DNA from: Pseudomonadota bacterium
Lineage (GTDB): Bacteria; Pseudomonadota; Gammaproteobacteria; Burkholderiales; Burkholderiaceae_C
Assembly (NCBI GenBank): GCA_018241225.1
Contig: JAFEEG010000019.1
Location: 62,001 to 126,000 of the forward strand
Length of the DNA: 64,000 nucleotides
Direction of reading: 5' to 3'
Shown here one piece after another: positions 50,594 through 59,019 of the stretch. Within the stretch, counting starts at the first letter, position 1. Each line of letters begins with the position of its first letter. Position numbers and translations under genes: made by a program. The notes beneath the pieces are model-generated. The model saw only the letters and a list, made by a program, of their open reading frames with translations. It had not been told where the DNA came from and ran no database searches.

Positions 50594-51784
50594 TCAGCTG
50601 CTCTTTTTCTTTGCGGCCGAGAAACGCAGCCGCATGCCCGAGATGATCGGCCCGTCGAACTGCACGCGGCGCCACCAGGGCGAGGCCCATTGCAGCTGCG
50701 GCAACCGCACGATCCCCAGCAGCGCGCTGGCCAGGATCTCCACCACCGGATCGCGGCCGGGGCACTGGCGCGCGCCCCAGCCGAACATCAGGTAGCGGTC
50801 TTCCTCATGCTTGAACTTGCGGCCCGGCCGGTACACCCGCGGCTCGCGCATCGCGGCCGGATCGGACATGGCGCCGATGCCCATGACGGTGTAGCGGCTG
50901 CCGCCGCGCACGCTGCCCTCGCCGCCGGCGCCGGTGAGCGTGTCCCGCCGGACGTCGCGCGTGAGAATCGGAAAGGGCGGCCGCATGCGCAGCGCTTCAA
51001 GCACATGGCCCTTGGCCTCGTTGCGCAATTCGGCGTCGGCCCAGGGGTCGTCGTGGCGGCGAACGCGGTTCACGAAGGCGGACACCCTGGGGTGGTGCCA
51101 ACGCGCCAGCAGCTCCTGCATGATCAGTGCGCCGCTTTGCGCCGTGGCCGGGTGCCCCACCCACAGCATGCCCACCACGTTGCGCGCCACCTCTTCGCGC
51201 TCGGGCGCGAAGCTGCCGTGGGTCCAGGCCTGCTGCAGCGGCTCGATGTTCGCGCGGACCCAGGCGTTGACTGCCGCCGCGCTCTCGCGGGCGCGCTTTT
51301 GCACGCTTTCGGTGGCCACCGGGCCGACGATGAGATGCGCGCCCAGGTAGCGCAGGTTCATCAGCATCGGCTCGTTTGCCGGCAGGTCCGGCAGACGCGC
51401 GCCAAACGCGCCGCTGATGGCCTGCCAGGCCAGCGGCACCATGTAGTCGTCGATCAGGTCGAACTCGCGGGCATCGCCGCCAAGCAACGCGTCGCTGCGC
51501 CTGCGCGCCTCTTGCGCAGCGTGCACCCCGAAGTCTTGAGCGGGCGGAAACTGAGCGTCGATCAGCCGGCGCTCGGCACTGTGGCGCGCACCCGTTTCCA
51601 TGCCGATGACGAAATCGCCGGCAATCAGGTTGGGGCGGTGCGACGAGCTGGAAAAGGCCGCCTGGCGCTCGAAGGTGCTCACCACGTCGGCGCGCGTGGC
51701 CGCCGACTTGATCATGCGGCCGAACCACGGCTGCCCGCGCGCAACCCATGCCACCAGCCTGAGCATGGCCGGCTGGTGGATCAT
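50594..51784 (-). CDS. Cytochrome P450 with unusual I-helix
   Basis: P450 of 396 residues. The haem loop reads FGWGARQCPGRDPVVEI (Cys ligand) and the ExxR motif is EALR in KGHVLEALRMRPPFP. The I-helix region, normally (A/G)Gx(D/E)T, reads GMLWVGHPATAQSG and lacks the acid-Thr pair that delivers protons to oxygen. Similar loss is seen in hydroperoxide-rearranging P450s, so O2 activation may not be its job. No membrane anchor; soluble bacterial type. The ATG at 51784 is 52 bases after the cyclase gene, GGGGCG is a weak ribosome site; a GTG at 51793 is an alternative start. Confidence 0.9.
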   Translation of the reverse strand: MIHQPAMLRLVAWVARGQPWFGRMIKSAATRADVVSTFERQAAFSSSSHRPNLIAGDFVIGMETGARHSAERRLIDAQFPPAQDFGVHAAQEARRRSDALLGGDAREFDLIDDYMVPLAWQAISGAFGARLPDLPANEPMLMNLRYLGAHLIVGPVATESVQKRARESAAAVNAWVRANIEPLQQAWTHGSFAPEREEVARNVVGMLWVGHPATAQSGALIMQELLARWHHPRVSAFVNRVRRHDDPWADAELRNEAKGHVLEALRMRPPFPILTRDVRRDTLTGAGGEGSVRGGSRYTVMGIGAMSDPAAMREPRVYRPGRKFKHEEDRYLMFGWGARQCPGRDPVVEILASALLGIVRLPQLQWASPWWRRVQFDGPIISGMRLRFSAAKKKSS

Positions 51785-51836
51785 GGCGCTCACGCCCCGG
51801 TAGCCCAGCGACCGGATGGCCCGCGCCGGGCAGCGC

Positions 51837-54800
51837 TCACGCATGGGGCTGCAGCAGCGCCGCCTGGTCCATGAAGTCTTCCATGCCGCATTCCTTGGCC
51901 AGCGCCTGGGCCTCGGCCAGGTGCTGCTGCGATTCGCGCTCGCGGCCCAGGCGCTGCTCGACCATGGCCAGCAGCAGCAGGGCGCGCGCCTCGTGCCCGC
52001 GCTGCTGGAACGAGGCCGCGGCATCGCAGGCCTGGCGTGCTGCCGCCAGCGCCTCGTCGATGCGCCCGGCCTCCTGCAGCGCAATGCCCAGGAAATAGGG
52101 GAAGTAGTACTCGTTGTAGCGGCCGCCTGCGCGCGAAAGCTTCTTCGCCACCGCCGGCTCCAGCAGCGCCAGCGCCTCGGTCGGCTTGCCCGCCAGGGCC
52201 AGCGCCCCGCCCAGGTGCGCCAGGATGGCGGGGTACATGTTGGACACCTCGTGCACCCGGCACAGCTCCAGCGCCGACTTGAGCAGCCGGGCCGCTTCGG
52301 CGGGCCGCTTTTGCGCCAGCAGCAGCTCGCCCTGCGAGAAGTCGAGCAGCACGCGCGAGAAGGGATGGTCCTGCTCCTCGAGCTCGGCGTAGCCGGCATC
52401 GCAGGCCGCCTGCGCCGCCTTCAGGTCGCCGCGCAGGGTCATGATGTCGGCGATGAAGACGTGCAGGTTGGTGGAGGCCATCACGGCCCAGCCGGGGAAC
52501 AGGCGCCGGGCCTGCAGTTCGACCTCGAACTCGCGCGCCACCTCCATGGCCACCTCGGTCGCCTCCAGGTAGCGGCCTTGTCCGTGGTGCAGCATCATGC
52601 GCGCCTGCATCGCGGCCATGTGCAGGCTGCGGCTGCCCGCCGCTTCGGCGGCCTTGCCGGCCTGCGTGGCCACCGACAGCCCCTGCTGGTAGCTGCCGCA
52701 GGCCCACAAGGTGACGGCCAGTTGCAGCGACACCGCCGCCTGGCGCCGGGTGTCGCCCAGGGTCAGCGTGATGCTCTCGGCCCGCTCCAGGTTGGAGACG
52801 ATGGCGTCGAACTCACCCAGCGCCATCTGCGCGCCCAGCGCTTCCACGCGCAAGGCCAGCTCGGAGGGCAGCATGGCCGATTCGGTCGGGACGCGGCGAG
52901 CGGCCTCCAGGCCCAGCTCGAACACGCGCAGCGCGTCCTTGTTTTCTGAACGTTCGATGGAGCGCGCCATGGCGCGCAGCGCGTACTCCGCCGCCGGCTG
53001 CCACTGCTCGCCATGAAATGCGTGATGGGCCAGTACCGCCGCATGCGTGTGCGAGCGCGAATGCTCGCCGGCATGGTTGCGGTAGGCCTCGAAGGCCGCC
53101 TGGTGCAACTGCCGCCGGCGCATCCGGGTCAGGCTGGCCAGCACCGATTCCTGCACCAGGCCGTGCCGGAAGGAATAGCCCGAGGCTTCGCTCGCGGCCG
53201 CCACCAGGCCGCCGGAGACCGCATGGCGCAGATGGCGCTCCGCATCCGCCTTGGCAATGCCGCACACCGCGGCCACCGTGTCCAGGTCGATGGGCTCGCC
53301 GACGATGGCGGCCGCCTCCAGGCTGGCCTTGGCGCCTTCGGGCAGGCGATCGACGCGCGCACCAATGATGGTCTGGATCGACGCCGGCACGCGAAGCGGC
53401 ATATCGGTGGACGCGCGGCGGTAGGCGCCGGGTGAGCCCAGCAGACTGCCCGCATCCACCAGCGTCATCACCATCTGCTCGAGAAAGAGCGGGTTGCCGC
53501 CGGCGCGCTCGAGCAGTGCGGCGCGCGCTTCACCCAGGCTGGCGTCGCGCCCCAGCAGTTCGTCGGCCAGGGTGGAAAGGTCGTCGGACGCCAACGGGCC
53601 GACCCGGTGCTCCACGAACCACGGCGACTCGGCCCAGCGGTGCACGAAGTCGGGGCGATAGCTCATCAGGATGAGCAACGGCTGGTCCTGGATGCGGCGT
53701 GGCAGTGCCTCGAGAAGGCGAACGCTGCTCTGGTCGGCGAGGAACACGTCCTCCACCAGCAGCACCGCCGGCTTGCCGCGCATGCCGTTGCGCACCAGGC
53801 GCACGAAGGTGTTGGCCAGGTGCTCGCGGCGCTGGTTGGGCGTGAGCGCGCGCCAGGCGTCGCCCGGCTCGCCGCCCAGCAGGTCGGCCAGCGCAGCGGC
53901 ATGGTGGCCTTCGGGCTGTGTGTCGCCGTCGTCGGCAGCAGCCAGCAGCGCATCGGTGCCGCCTACCACGACCTGCAGGGCACGCACGACATCGGCCACC
54001 AGGCTGTAGGGCGCCTGGCTGGCATAGCTGCGCGCCACCACGGACACCGTGGCAAAGCCTTGCTGCGCCAGGCGCTGTGACAGCTCGGCCAGCAGGCGCG
54101 ACTTGCCAATGCCGGCATCGCCGCGCACACCGACCGCGCGCAGGCCCGAGCGACGCACGCCGTCGGCCAGTTGCAACAGTTCGGCCAGAGCCTGGGAGCG
54201 TCCGACCATCGGACCCAGGAAGCGCCGCCGCCCCAATGGGCCGGCAGCCGAATCCTGCAGGCTGCCTACAAGTTCATGGATCTCGACCGGTGTGTCGAAG
54301 CCGCGCAAGGTGAAGGAACCCAGGGCGCGTGCCTCTACTTGCCCGTGCATCAGCTGCAGCGTGTTGCCGCTGATGTAAGTGCTCGCTGGCGGCGCCAGCT
54401 TTTCCAGCCGAGAGGCCATGTGCACGGGCGCGCCGTCCACGCGGTAGCTGGTGGCCAGGTGGCCGCTGCCTGGACCGGCGATCACTTCGCCCGAATCGAT
54501 GCCGATGCGCACCGCCATGGGCGATTGCGGCGAACTCTGCGCCTTCATGCCCTCGACGATGGCGATGGCGGCCAGGCAGGCACGCAGGGCGTGGTCTTCC
54601 TGGGCGACCGGTGCACCGAACAGGGCCAGCAATTCGTCGCCGCGCCATTGGATCTGGGTGCCGCCGTAGGCGTTGACGGCCTCGGTCATGATGCGCAGCG
54701 CCTGGTCGAGATAGGCCTGCCCGCCCTCGGCATCGGTGCGCACCACCTGTTCGGTTGAGCCGCACAGGTCGGCCAGCAGCACCGTGGCCTGCTTGAGCTC

Positions 54801-54887
54801 GCGCTGGGCATCGAGGCGGGCGCCGCAATTGGGGCAGAAGCGATGGTTCGCGTCGCGCGCAGCGCCGCAATTCGGACAAGCGCTCAC
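51837..54887 (-). CDS. Class III adenylate/guanylate cyclase with zinc ribbon, AAA ATPase and TPRs
   Basis: Giant regulator of 1016 residues. A double zinc ribbon (CPNC...CPNC at 4-21), a class III cyclase domain (ATVLLADLCGSTEQ with metal Asp, WRGDELLALFGAP, RIGIDSGEV), a STAND-type ATPase (GVRGDAGIGKSRLL Walker A, AVLLVEDVFLAD Walker B) and a long TPR tail to the C terminus. Start is the GTG at 54887 with AGAGGAAG ahead of it. This architecture is a common sensor that makes cAMP or cGMP after ligand binding by the TPRs. It lies upstream of the P450 gene in the same direction (52-base gap) and next to a CRP-type gene, so it may tune the cluster. Whether it is catalytic is unproven. Confidence 0.92.
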   Translation of the reverse strand: MSACPNCGAARDANHRFCPNCGARLDAQRELKQATVLLADLCGSTEQVVRTDAEGGQAYLDQALRIMTEAVNAYGGTQIQWRGDELLALFGAPVAQEDHALRACLAAIAIVEGMKAQSSPQSPMAVRIGIDSGEVIAGPGSGHLATSYRVDGAPVHMASRLEKLAPPASTYISGNTLQLMHGQVEARALGSFTLRGFDTPVEIHELVGSLQDSAAGPLGRRRFLGPMVGRSQALAELLQLADGVRRSGLRAVGVRGDAGIGKSRLLAELSQRLAQQGFATVSVVARSYASQAPYSLVADVVRALQVVVGGTDALLAAADDGDTQPEGHHAAALADLLGGEPGDAWRALTPNQRREHLANTFVRLVRNGMRGKPAVLLVEDVFLADQSSVRLLEALPRRIQDQPLLILMSYRPDFVHRWAESPWFVEHRVGPLASDDLSTLADELLGRDASLGEARAALLERAGGNPLFLEQMVMTLVDAGSLLGSPGAYRRASTDMPLRVPASIQTIIGARVDRLPEGAKASLEAAAIVGEPIDLDTVAAVCGIAKADAERHLRHAVSGGLVAAASEASGYSFRHGLVQESVLASLTRMRRRQLHQAAFEAYRNHAGEHSRSHTHAAVLAHHAFHGEQWQPAAEYALRAMARSIERSENKDALRVFELGLEAARRVPTESAMLPSELALRVEALGAQMALGEFDAIVSNLERAESITLTLGDTRRQAAVSLQLAVTLWACGSYQQGLSVATQAGKAAEAAGSRSLHMAAMQARMMLHHGQGRYLEATEVAMEVAREFEVELQARRLFPGWAVMASTNLHVFIADIMTLRGDLKAAQAACDAGYAELEEQDHPFSRVLLDFSQGELLLAQKRPAEAARLLKSALELCRVHEVSNMYPAILAHLGGALALAGKPTEALALLEPAVAKKLSRAGGRYNEYYFPYFLGIALQEAGRIDEALAAARQACDAAASFQQRGHEARALLLLAMVEQRLGRERESQQHLAEAQALAKECGMEDFMDQAALLQPHA

Positions 54888-55071
54888 GGACTTCCTCTTG
54901 GAGACATGCCGCTCGAGCAGGTCGGCACCGGTTTGCTCACATTCTTCTGCTCGTGCAGGGGCCGGCTTCAGCGCAAACGACCCGGGCAAATTGTGTCAAA
55001 TAGCCACCAAAAATGCCAGACGCTTGATCGTGAATGCAAGCTGTACGGGCCGGCAGGATGCGGCGCGGCAA

Positions 55072-55091
55072 CACTCGGGGCGACGCGAGTG
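55072..55091 (-). terminator. Possible hairpin after the CRP gene
   Basis: CACTCG (55072-55077) and CGAGTG (55086-55091) can pair with an eight-base loop just past the crp-type stop at 55096. No T-tract follows, so the case is weak. The rest of the gap to the cyclase (54888-55071) holds a TTGACA hexamer on the minus strand near 55000 but no matching -10. Confidence 0.3.
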
Positions 55092-55095
55092 CTTG

Positions 55096-55764
55096 CTACC
55101 AGCGCGCCGGCAGGTCGCGCATGAGCACCAGGTGCCGATCGACCACCGCGAGGTAGCGGCCCTCCTCCAGGTCCTTCAGCAGCCGGCTCACCATTTCGCG
55201 CGAGCAGCCGATTTCGCTGGCAATGGCCTGGTGCGTCAGCCGTTCGGCGATCAGCCGCGTGCCGTCGCTTTGCGGCTGCGCACGGCGTTCGAGCATGGCG
55301 CGCAGCCGGCTGTAGACGTCGAGCAGGGCGATGCTGCGGGCGCTTTCCGTGGCCAGGCGAGCGCGGCGGATCAGCCGCTGGATCAGGCCCTGGGCGAATT
55401 CGGGGTCGTCGCTCACATGGCGCAGCACGGTTTCGCGGGTGACTACCGAGCACACGGTGGGCTCCACCGCCTGCACGCTGGCCGAGCGCAGGCCACCATC
55501 GAGCGACATCTCGCCCACATACTCGCCCGGGCCGTGCAGGCCCAGGGTGACTTCGCGGCCACGCGAATCCGAGACGTAGGCGCGCAGTTGGCCGGAAACG
55601 ACGATATAGATGGAGTCGCCCGAGTCGCCTTCCTCGATCAGCACCGTGTTCTTGCGATAGCGCCGCTGGGTGCCAAGGGCCGCCAGGCGGTCGACCTCGG
55701 GGGCAAAGACGGCAAGGTGCGCCGAAGGGTTCGGGGCAGGACGGCGCAGGGCGGACGACGGCAT
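55096..55764 (-). CDS. CRP/FNR-family regulator, probably cAMP-binding
   Basis: Transcription factor of 222 residues. The cyclic-nucleotide domain reads VLIEEGDSGDSIYIVVSGQL and LHGPGEYVGEMSLDGGLRSASVQAVEP; the GEM...RSAS block matches the phosphate-binding cassette Glu and Arg-Ser that CRP uses for cAMP. The C-terminal helix-turn-helix is AIASEIGCSREMVSRLLKDLEEG, with the E. coli-like SREMVSR recognition helix. No iron-sulfur cysteines, so it is not FNR. Its position beside a class III cyclase suggests a local cAMP circuit. Could equally be a general Crp-like protein. Confidence 0.9.
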   Translation of the reverse strand: MPSSALRRPAPNPSAHLAVFAPEVDRLAALGTQRRYRKNTVLIEEGDSGDSIYIVVSGQLRAYVSDSRGREVTLGLHGPGEYVGEMSLDGGLRSASVQAVEPTVCSVVTRETVLRHVSDDPEFAQGLIQRLIRRARLATESARSIALLDVYSRLRAMLERRAQPQSDGTRLIAERLTHQAIASEIGCSREMVSRLLKDLEEGRYLAVVDRHLVLMRDLPARW

Positions 55765-55842
55765 GGGGCGACTATAAAGCCGCCGCCTTGCGCGATCCTG
55801 TCGCCGGCGCGGCCGGTGGGACCGGCCAGCCGTGGGGAAATT

Positions 55843-56520
55843 TCAGGCCTGTTCCTGGATGCCCATGCGCACCGCCGACACCACCTGCGGCATGCGCGCC
55901 AGGCGGTGGACGATTTCGCGCACGCTGTTGGAGCCCGTCTTTTCCCGCACGCTCTTGATGTGCGTGCGCACCGTCGAGACGCGGATGCCCTGCAGCCCGG
56001 CGATCTCCTCGGCCCGATGGCCGTCGCACAACTGGCGCAGCACGTTCTGCTCGGCGCGGGTCAGGCGGTTGGCCCTGGCGAACATCTGCATGGTCAGCGT
56101 CGCGCAGTTCTGGCGCTTGCTGCACATGATCAGCACCGTATCGATGCGACCACCGGGCAGCGAGGCCATGGGGATGAAAGCCAGGGACAGCGGGGTTTCC
56201 TGGTGCTCCAGTTCGACGATGCTGCGACCGTCGTGGGCGGCGTCCTTCAGGGCCTGGCGGATCTGGCGGTGACGGTTGTCGTCGCTGCCCCACAGCATGC
56301 CGTCACGCTCGCACAGTGCGTGGGCCGAAGCCAGTTCGCACCGGCCAGGGTGGTTGGAATGCAGGATCCGTCCAGTCAGGTCCACCAGCACTAGGCCGTG
56401 GTCGATCTCGTCGAGCACTCGCGCCAGCATGGCGGCCTGCAGTCCGTCGGGCGGCGGCGCGCTGACCCTTCCAAGTCCGAACGCTGCACGGGAGACCTCG
56501 ATCACGCTGTTTGCTTCCAT
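55843..56520 (-). CDS. LuxR-family regulator with PAS-like sensor
   Basis: A 225-residue regulator: N-terminal PAS-like domain (LARVLDEIDHGLVLVDLTGRILHSN) and C-terminal LuxR helix-turn-helix (NRLTRAEQNVLRQLCDGHRAEEIAGLQGIRVSTVRTHIKSVREKTG). The sensor ligand is unknown. ATG 56520 has the strong GAGGAGAAAG ribosome site; ATG 56538 lies within a hairpin. It reads towards the CRP gene (78-base gap), so it may regulate that block. Confidence 0.87.
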   Translation of the reverse strand: MEANSVIEVSRAAFGLGRVSAPPPDGLQAAMLARVLDEIDHGLVLVDLTGRILHSNHPGRCELASAHALCERDGMLWGSDDNRHRQIRQALKDAAHDGRSIVELEHQETPLSLAFIPMASLPGGRIDTVLIMCSKRQNCATLTMQMFARANRLTRAEQNVLRQLCDGHRAEEIAGLQGIRVSTVRTHIKSVREKTGSNSVREIVHRLARMPQVVSAVRMGIQEQA

Positions 56521-56527
56521 CACTTTC

Positions 56528-56549
56528 TCCTCATCCATCTAGATGAGGA
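56528..56549. promoter_or_regulatory. Hairpin covering the LuxR-gene ribosome site
   Basis: TCCTCATC (56528-56535) and GATGAGGA (56542-56549) are perfect inverted repeats around six bases. In the minus-strand message the second arm covers the GAGGAG ribosome site at about 56533-56528, so the hairpin could hide it; as DNA it could also be an operator. The gap 56539-56641 is AT-rich and holds no gene. Confidence 0.5.
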
Positions 56550-56641
56550 AAGTATGGAAATTTGCTGTTCTAGTTGGCGGTGAGTATTGCCGCGAGTTTT
56601 GTGATCTATTTACATTCCTGCGCGCGGCCGGCTGACCGAAT

Positions 56642-57547
56642 TCAGGCGGTCAGGCGCTCCAGGGCCTCGCGGTACTTGGCGGCCGTCTTCTCGATGACCT
56701 CGGCAGGCAGGCGCGGCGCAGGCGGCGTCTTGTCCCAGGGCTTGCCGTGGATGCGGGCCGCCTCCAGCCAGTCGCGCACGAACTGCTTGTCGTAGCTGGG
56801 CGGGTTGGCGCCCTGGGCCAGGGCCGCTTCGTAGCCTTCCACCGGCCAGTAGCGCGAGCTGTCGGGCGTAAGCACCTCGTCCATCAGCACCAACTGGTTG
56901 TTCTCGTCCAGGCCGAACTCGAACTTGGTATCGGCAATGATCATTCCCTTTTGCAGCGCGATCGCCGCGGCCGCCTCGTAGATGGCGATGCTGGTGTCGC
57001 GGATCTGCTGGGCCAGCTGCGGGCCGACGACCTCGACGACGCGCTCGTAGGGAATGTTCTCGTCGTGCTCGCCGGCCTGGGCCTTGGCAGCCGGCGTGAA
57101 GATGGGCTGGGGCAGCTTGGCCGCGTTGGTCAGCCCCTCGGGCAGCGGCACGCCGCACACCGATCGGCTTTCCTGATACTCCTTCCAGCCGCTGCCGGCC
57201 AGGTAGCCACGCACCACCGCTTCCACCGGCACCGGCTTCAGGCGCTTGACCAGCATCGAGCGGCCCTGCACCTGTGCCACTTCCTCGGGGCGCACCACGC
57301 TCTCGGGCGCTTCGCCCGTCAGGTGGTTGGGGCACAGGTGACCCAGGCGGTCGAACCACCACAGGGCCATCTTGGTCAGGATCTCGCCCTTGCCCGGAAT
57401 GGGCTCACCCATGATCACGTCGAAGGCCGACAGCCGGTCGCTGGCCACCATCAGGATGCGGTCGGTGCCGACCGCATAGTTGTCGCGCACCTTGCCGCGC
57501 GCGAGAAGAGGCAGGCTCTGGATGGAGGAGGTGTGGACGGTGGTCAT
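56642..57547 (-). CDS. purC: SAICAR synthetase
   Basis: Phosphoribosylaminoimidazole-succinocarboxamide synthase, 301 residues, the length of the yeast/Burkholderiales form. [14 protein letters not shown] is the nucleotide loop, [26 protein letters not shown] the substrate region, [15 protein letters not shown] and IADTKFEFG the catalytic blocks, and [13 protein letters not shown] the metal site. ATG 57547 has no Shine-Dalgarno. purC-fba-pyk-pgk neighbours are typical for the group. Downstream purE lies 11 kb away, unlike in many relatives. Confidence 0.95.
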   Translation of the reverse strand: MTTVHTSSIQSLPLLARGKVRDNYAVGTDRILMVASDRLSAFDVIMGEPIPGKGEILTKMALWWFDRLGHLCPNHLTGEAPESVVRPEEVAQVQGRSMLVKRLKPVPVEAVVRGYLAGSGWKEYQESRSVCGVPLPEGLTNAAKLPQPIFTPAAKAQAGEHDENIPYERVVEVVGPQLAQQIRDTSIAIYEAAAAIALQKGMIIADTKFEFGLDENNQLVLMDEVLTPDSSRYWPVEGYEAALAQGANPPSYDKQFVRDWLEAARIHGKPWDKTPPAPRLPAEVIEKTAAKYREALERLTA

Positions 57548-57630
57548 GGCAGGAGAAGTGTGTGACAGGCGAAATGCGGATTTTGCGCGCGGAAAAGTGA
57601 ACCCCCGAGCTCCCCACTGCGTGTGGTCGC

Positions 57631-57671
57631 GCCCCCAAGGGGGCGTTCTTGCCTTGGGGCGGCCCGGCGGC
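57631..57671. repeat. Second copy of the REP-like tandem hairpin
   Basis: GCCCCC-AA-GGGGGC at 57631-57644 is the first hairpin and GCCTTGGGGCGGCCCGGCGG (57651-57670) the tail shared with 25979-25999. It lies between purC and the fba terminator, the normal intergenic place for such elements. The first palindrome is a diverged form of the copy in the hydroxylase gene. Confidence 0.75.
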
Positions 57672-57695
57672 AAAAAGCCACCGCGAACGGTGGCT
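57672..57695 (-). terminator. Rho-independent terminator of fba
   Basis: On the minus strand AGCCACCG (57695-57688) and CGGTGGCT (57683-57676) form an eight-pair stem with a TTCG loop, followed by a run of T from 57676 to 57672. It begins 21 bases past the fba stop. This is the clearest terminator in the window. Confidence 0.85.
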
Positions 57696-57716
57696 CGATG
57701 AGTTCAGGCTGGCTCT

Positions 57717-58781
57717 TCAGACCACTTCTTGGGCCAGGTCGCCCTTGGCGTACTTGGCGGCCACGACCTGCAGGCTGTCGCCCTTGATCTTGCCGGCCTG
57801 GCCTTCGCATCCGAACTCGATGTAGCGCTGCTTGCAGACCTGCTTGGCTGCTTCGCGGGCCGGCTTGAGCCACTCGCGGGCGTCGAACTTGTCGGGGTTC
57901 TCGGCCAGGAACTTGCGCACCGCACCGGTCATGGCCAGGCGGATGTCGGTGTCGATGTTGATCTTGCGAACGCCGTGCTTGATGGCCTCTTGAATCTCTT
58001 CGACCGGCACGCCGTAGGTTTCCTTCATCTTGCCGCCGTACTGGTTGATGATGGCCAGCAGGTCTTGCGGCACCGACGAGGAGCCGTGCATCACCAGGTG
58101 GGTGTTGGGCAGGCGGGCGTGGATTTCCTTGACGCGCGAGATCGACAGGATGTCGCCGGTGGGCTTGCGGCTGAACTTGTAGGCGCCATGGCTGGTGCCG
58201 ATGGCGATGGCCAGCGCGTCCAGTTGCGTGGCCTTGACGAATTGAGCGGCTTCTTCCGGGTCGGTCAGCAGGGCCGAGTGGTCCAGCTTGCCTTCGGCGC
58301 CGATGCCGTCTTCCTCGCCGGCCATGCCGGTTTCCAGCGAGCCCAGGCAGCCCAGCTCGCCTTCGACGGTGACGCCCACCTTGTGCGCCAGCGCCACCAC
58401 CTTGCGGGTGACGTCGACGTTGTAGTCAAAGTCCGCCGGCGTCTTGCCGTCCTCGCGCAGCGAGCCGTCCATCATCACCGAGGAGAAGCCCAGGTCGATG
58501 GCGCCCTGGCAGATGGCCGGGCTCTGGCCGTGGTCCTGGTGCATCACCAGCGGAATGTTCGGGTACTGCTCGATGGCCGCCGAGATCAGGTGCTTGATGA
58601 AGGACTCACCAGCGTACTTGCGGGCGCCCGCACTGGCCTGAAGGATCACCGGCGCGCCGGTTTCCTTGGCCGCTTCCATCACGGCCTGGACCTGTTCCAG
58701 GTTGTTGACGTTGAAAGCCGGAATGCCGTAGCCGTTGGCGGCGGCGTGGTCGAGCAGTTCGCGCATCGAGACGAGTGCCAT
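57717..58781 (-). CDS. fba: Class II fructose-bisphosphate aldolase
   Basis: Zinc aldolase of 354 residues (Calvin-cycle branch, Fba/CbbA). [22 protein letters not shown] (zinc His and catalytic Asp), [33 protein letters not shown] and KINIDTDIR give a complete set of metal and phosphate motifs. ATG 58781 is preceded by GAGGTAATCCC. It cleaves fructose-1,6-bisphosphate in glycolysis and gluconeogenesis and pairs with pyk and pgk nearby. Confidence 0.96.
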   Translation of the reverse strand: MALVSMRELLDHAAANGYGIPAFNVNNLEQVQAVMEAAKETGAPVILQASAGARKYAGESFIKHLISAAIEQYPNIPLVMHQDHGQSPAICQGAIDLGFSSVMMDGSLREDGKTPADFDYNVDVTRKVVALAHKVGVTVEGELGCLGSLETGMAGEEDGIGAEGKLDHSALLTDPEEAAQFVKATQLDALAIAIGTSHGAYKFSRKPTGDILSISRVKEIHARLPNTHLVMHGSSSVPQDLLAIINQYGGKMKETYGVPVEEIQEAIKHGVRKINIDTDIRLAMTGAVRKFLAENPDKFDAREWLKPAREAAKQVCKQRYIEFGCEGQAGKIKGDSLQVVAAKYAKGDLAQEVV

Positions 58782-58807
58782 GGGATTACCTCGCGGGAAA
58801 GTTGGAA

Positions 58808-58854
58808 TCAGTCAAAACTGACACGATTCTATCAAATTCCTTGCTATTTCCTAA
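58808..58854 (-). promoter_or_regulatory. fba promoter with overlapping palindrome
   Basis: On the minus strand TTAGGA (58854-58849) and TAGAAT (58831-58826) make a -35/-10 pair with a 17-base spacer, about 45 bases from the fba ATG. Just past the -10 lies TCAGTCAAAACTGA (58808-58821), an inverted repeat of TCAGT that covers the start site and could bind a repressor. The remaining 58855-59019 is AT-rich with no recognised gene. Confidence 0.6.
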
Positions 58855-59019
58855 CGATTGTCCTACCGGTGACCCTGCGTACAGATTTTGCCTTGTGCGC
58901 CGCGCATTCAATTGATCCCAAATAAATTGACTGCCATACTGATTATGGGCACATCAATTCCGGATGCGCTCTTTGTTTTAATAAATAAATTCAATCCAAT
59001 TACAATTCAGGGAGAATTG

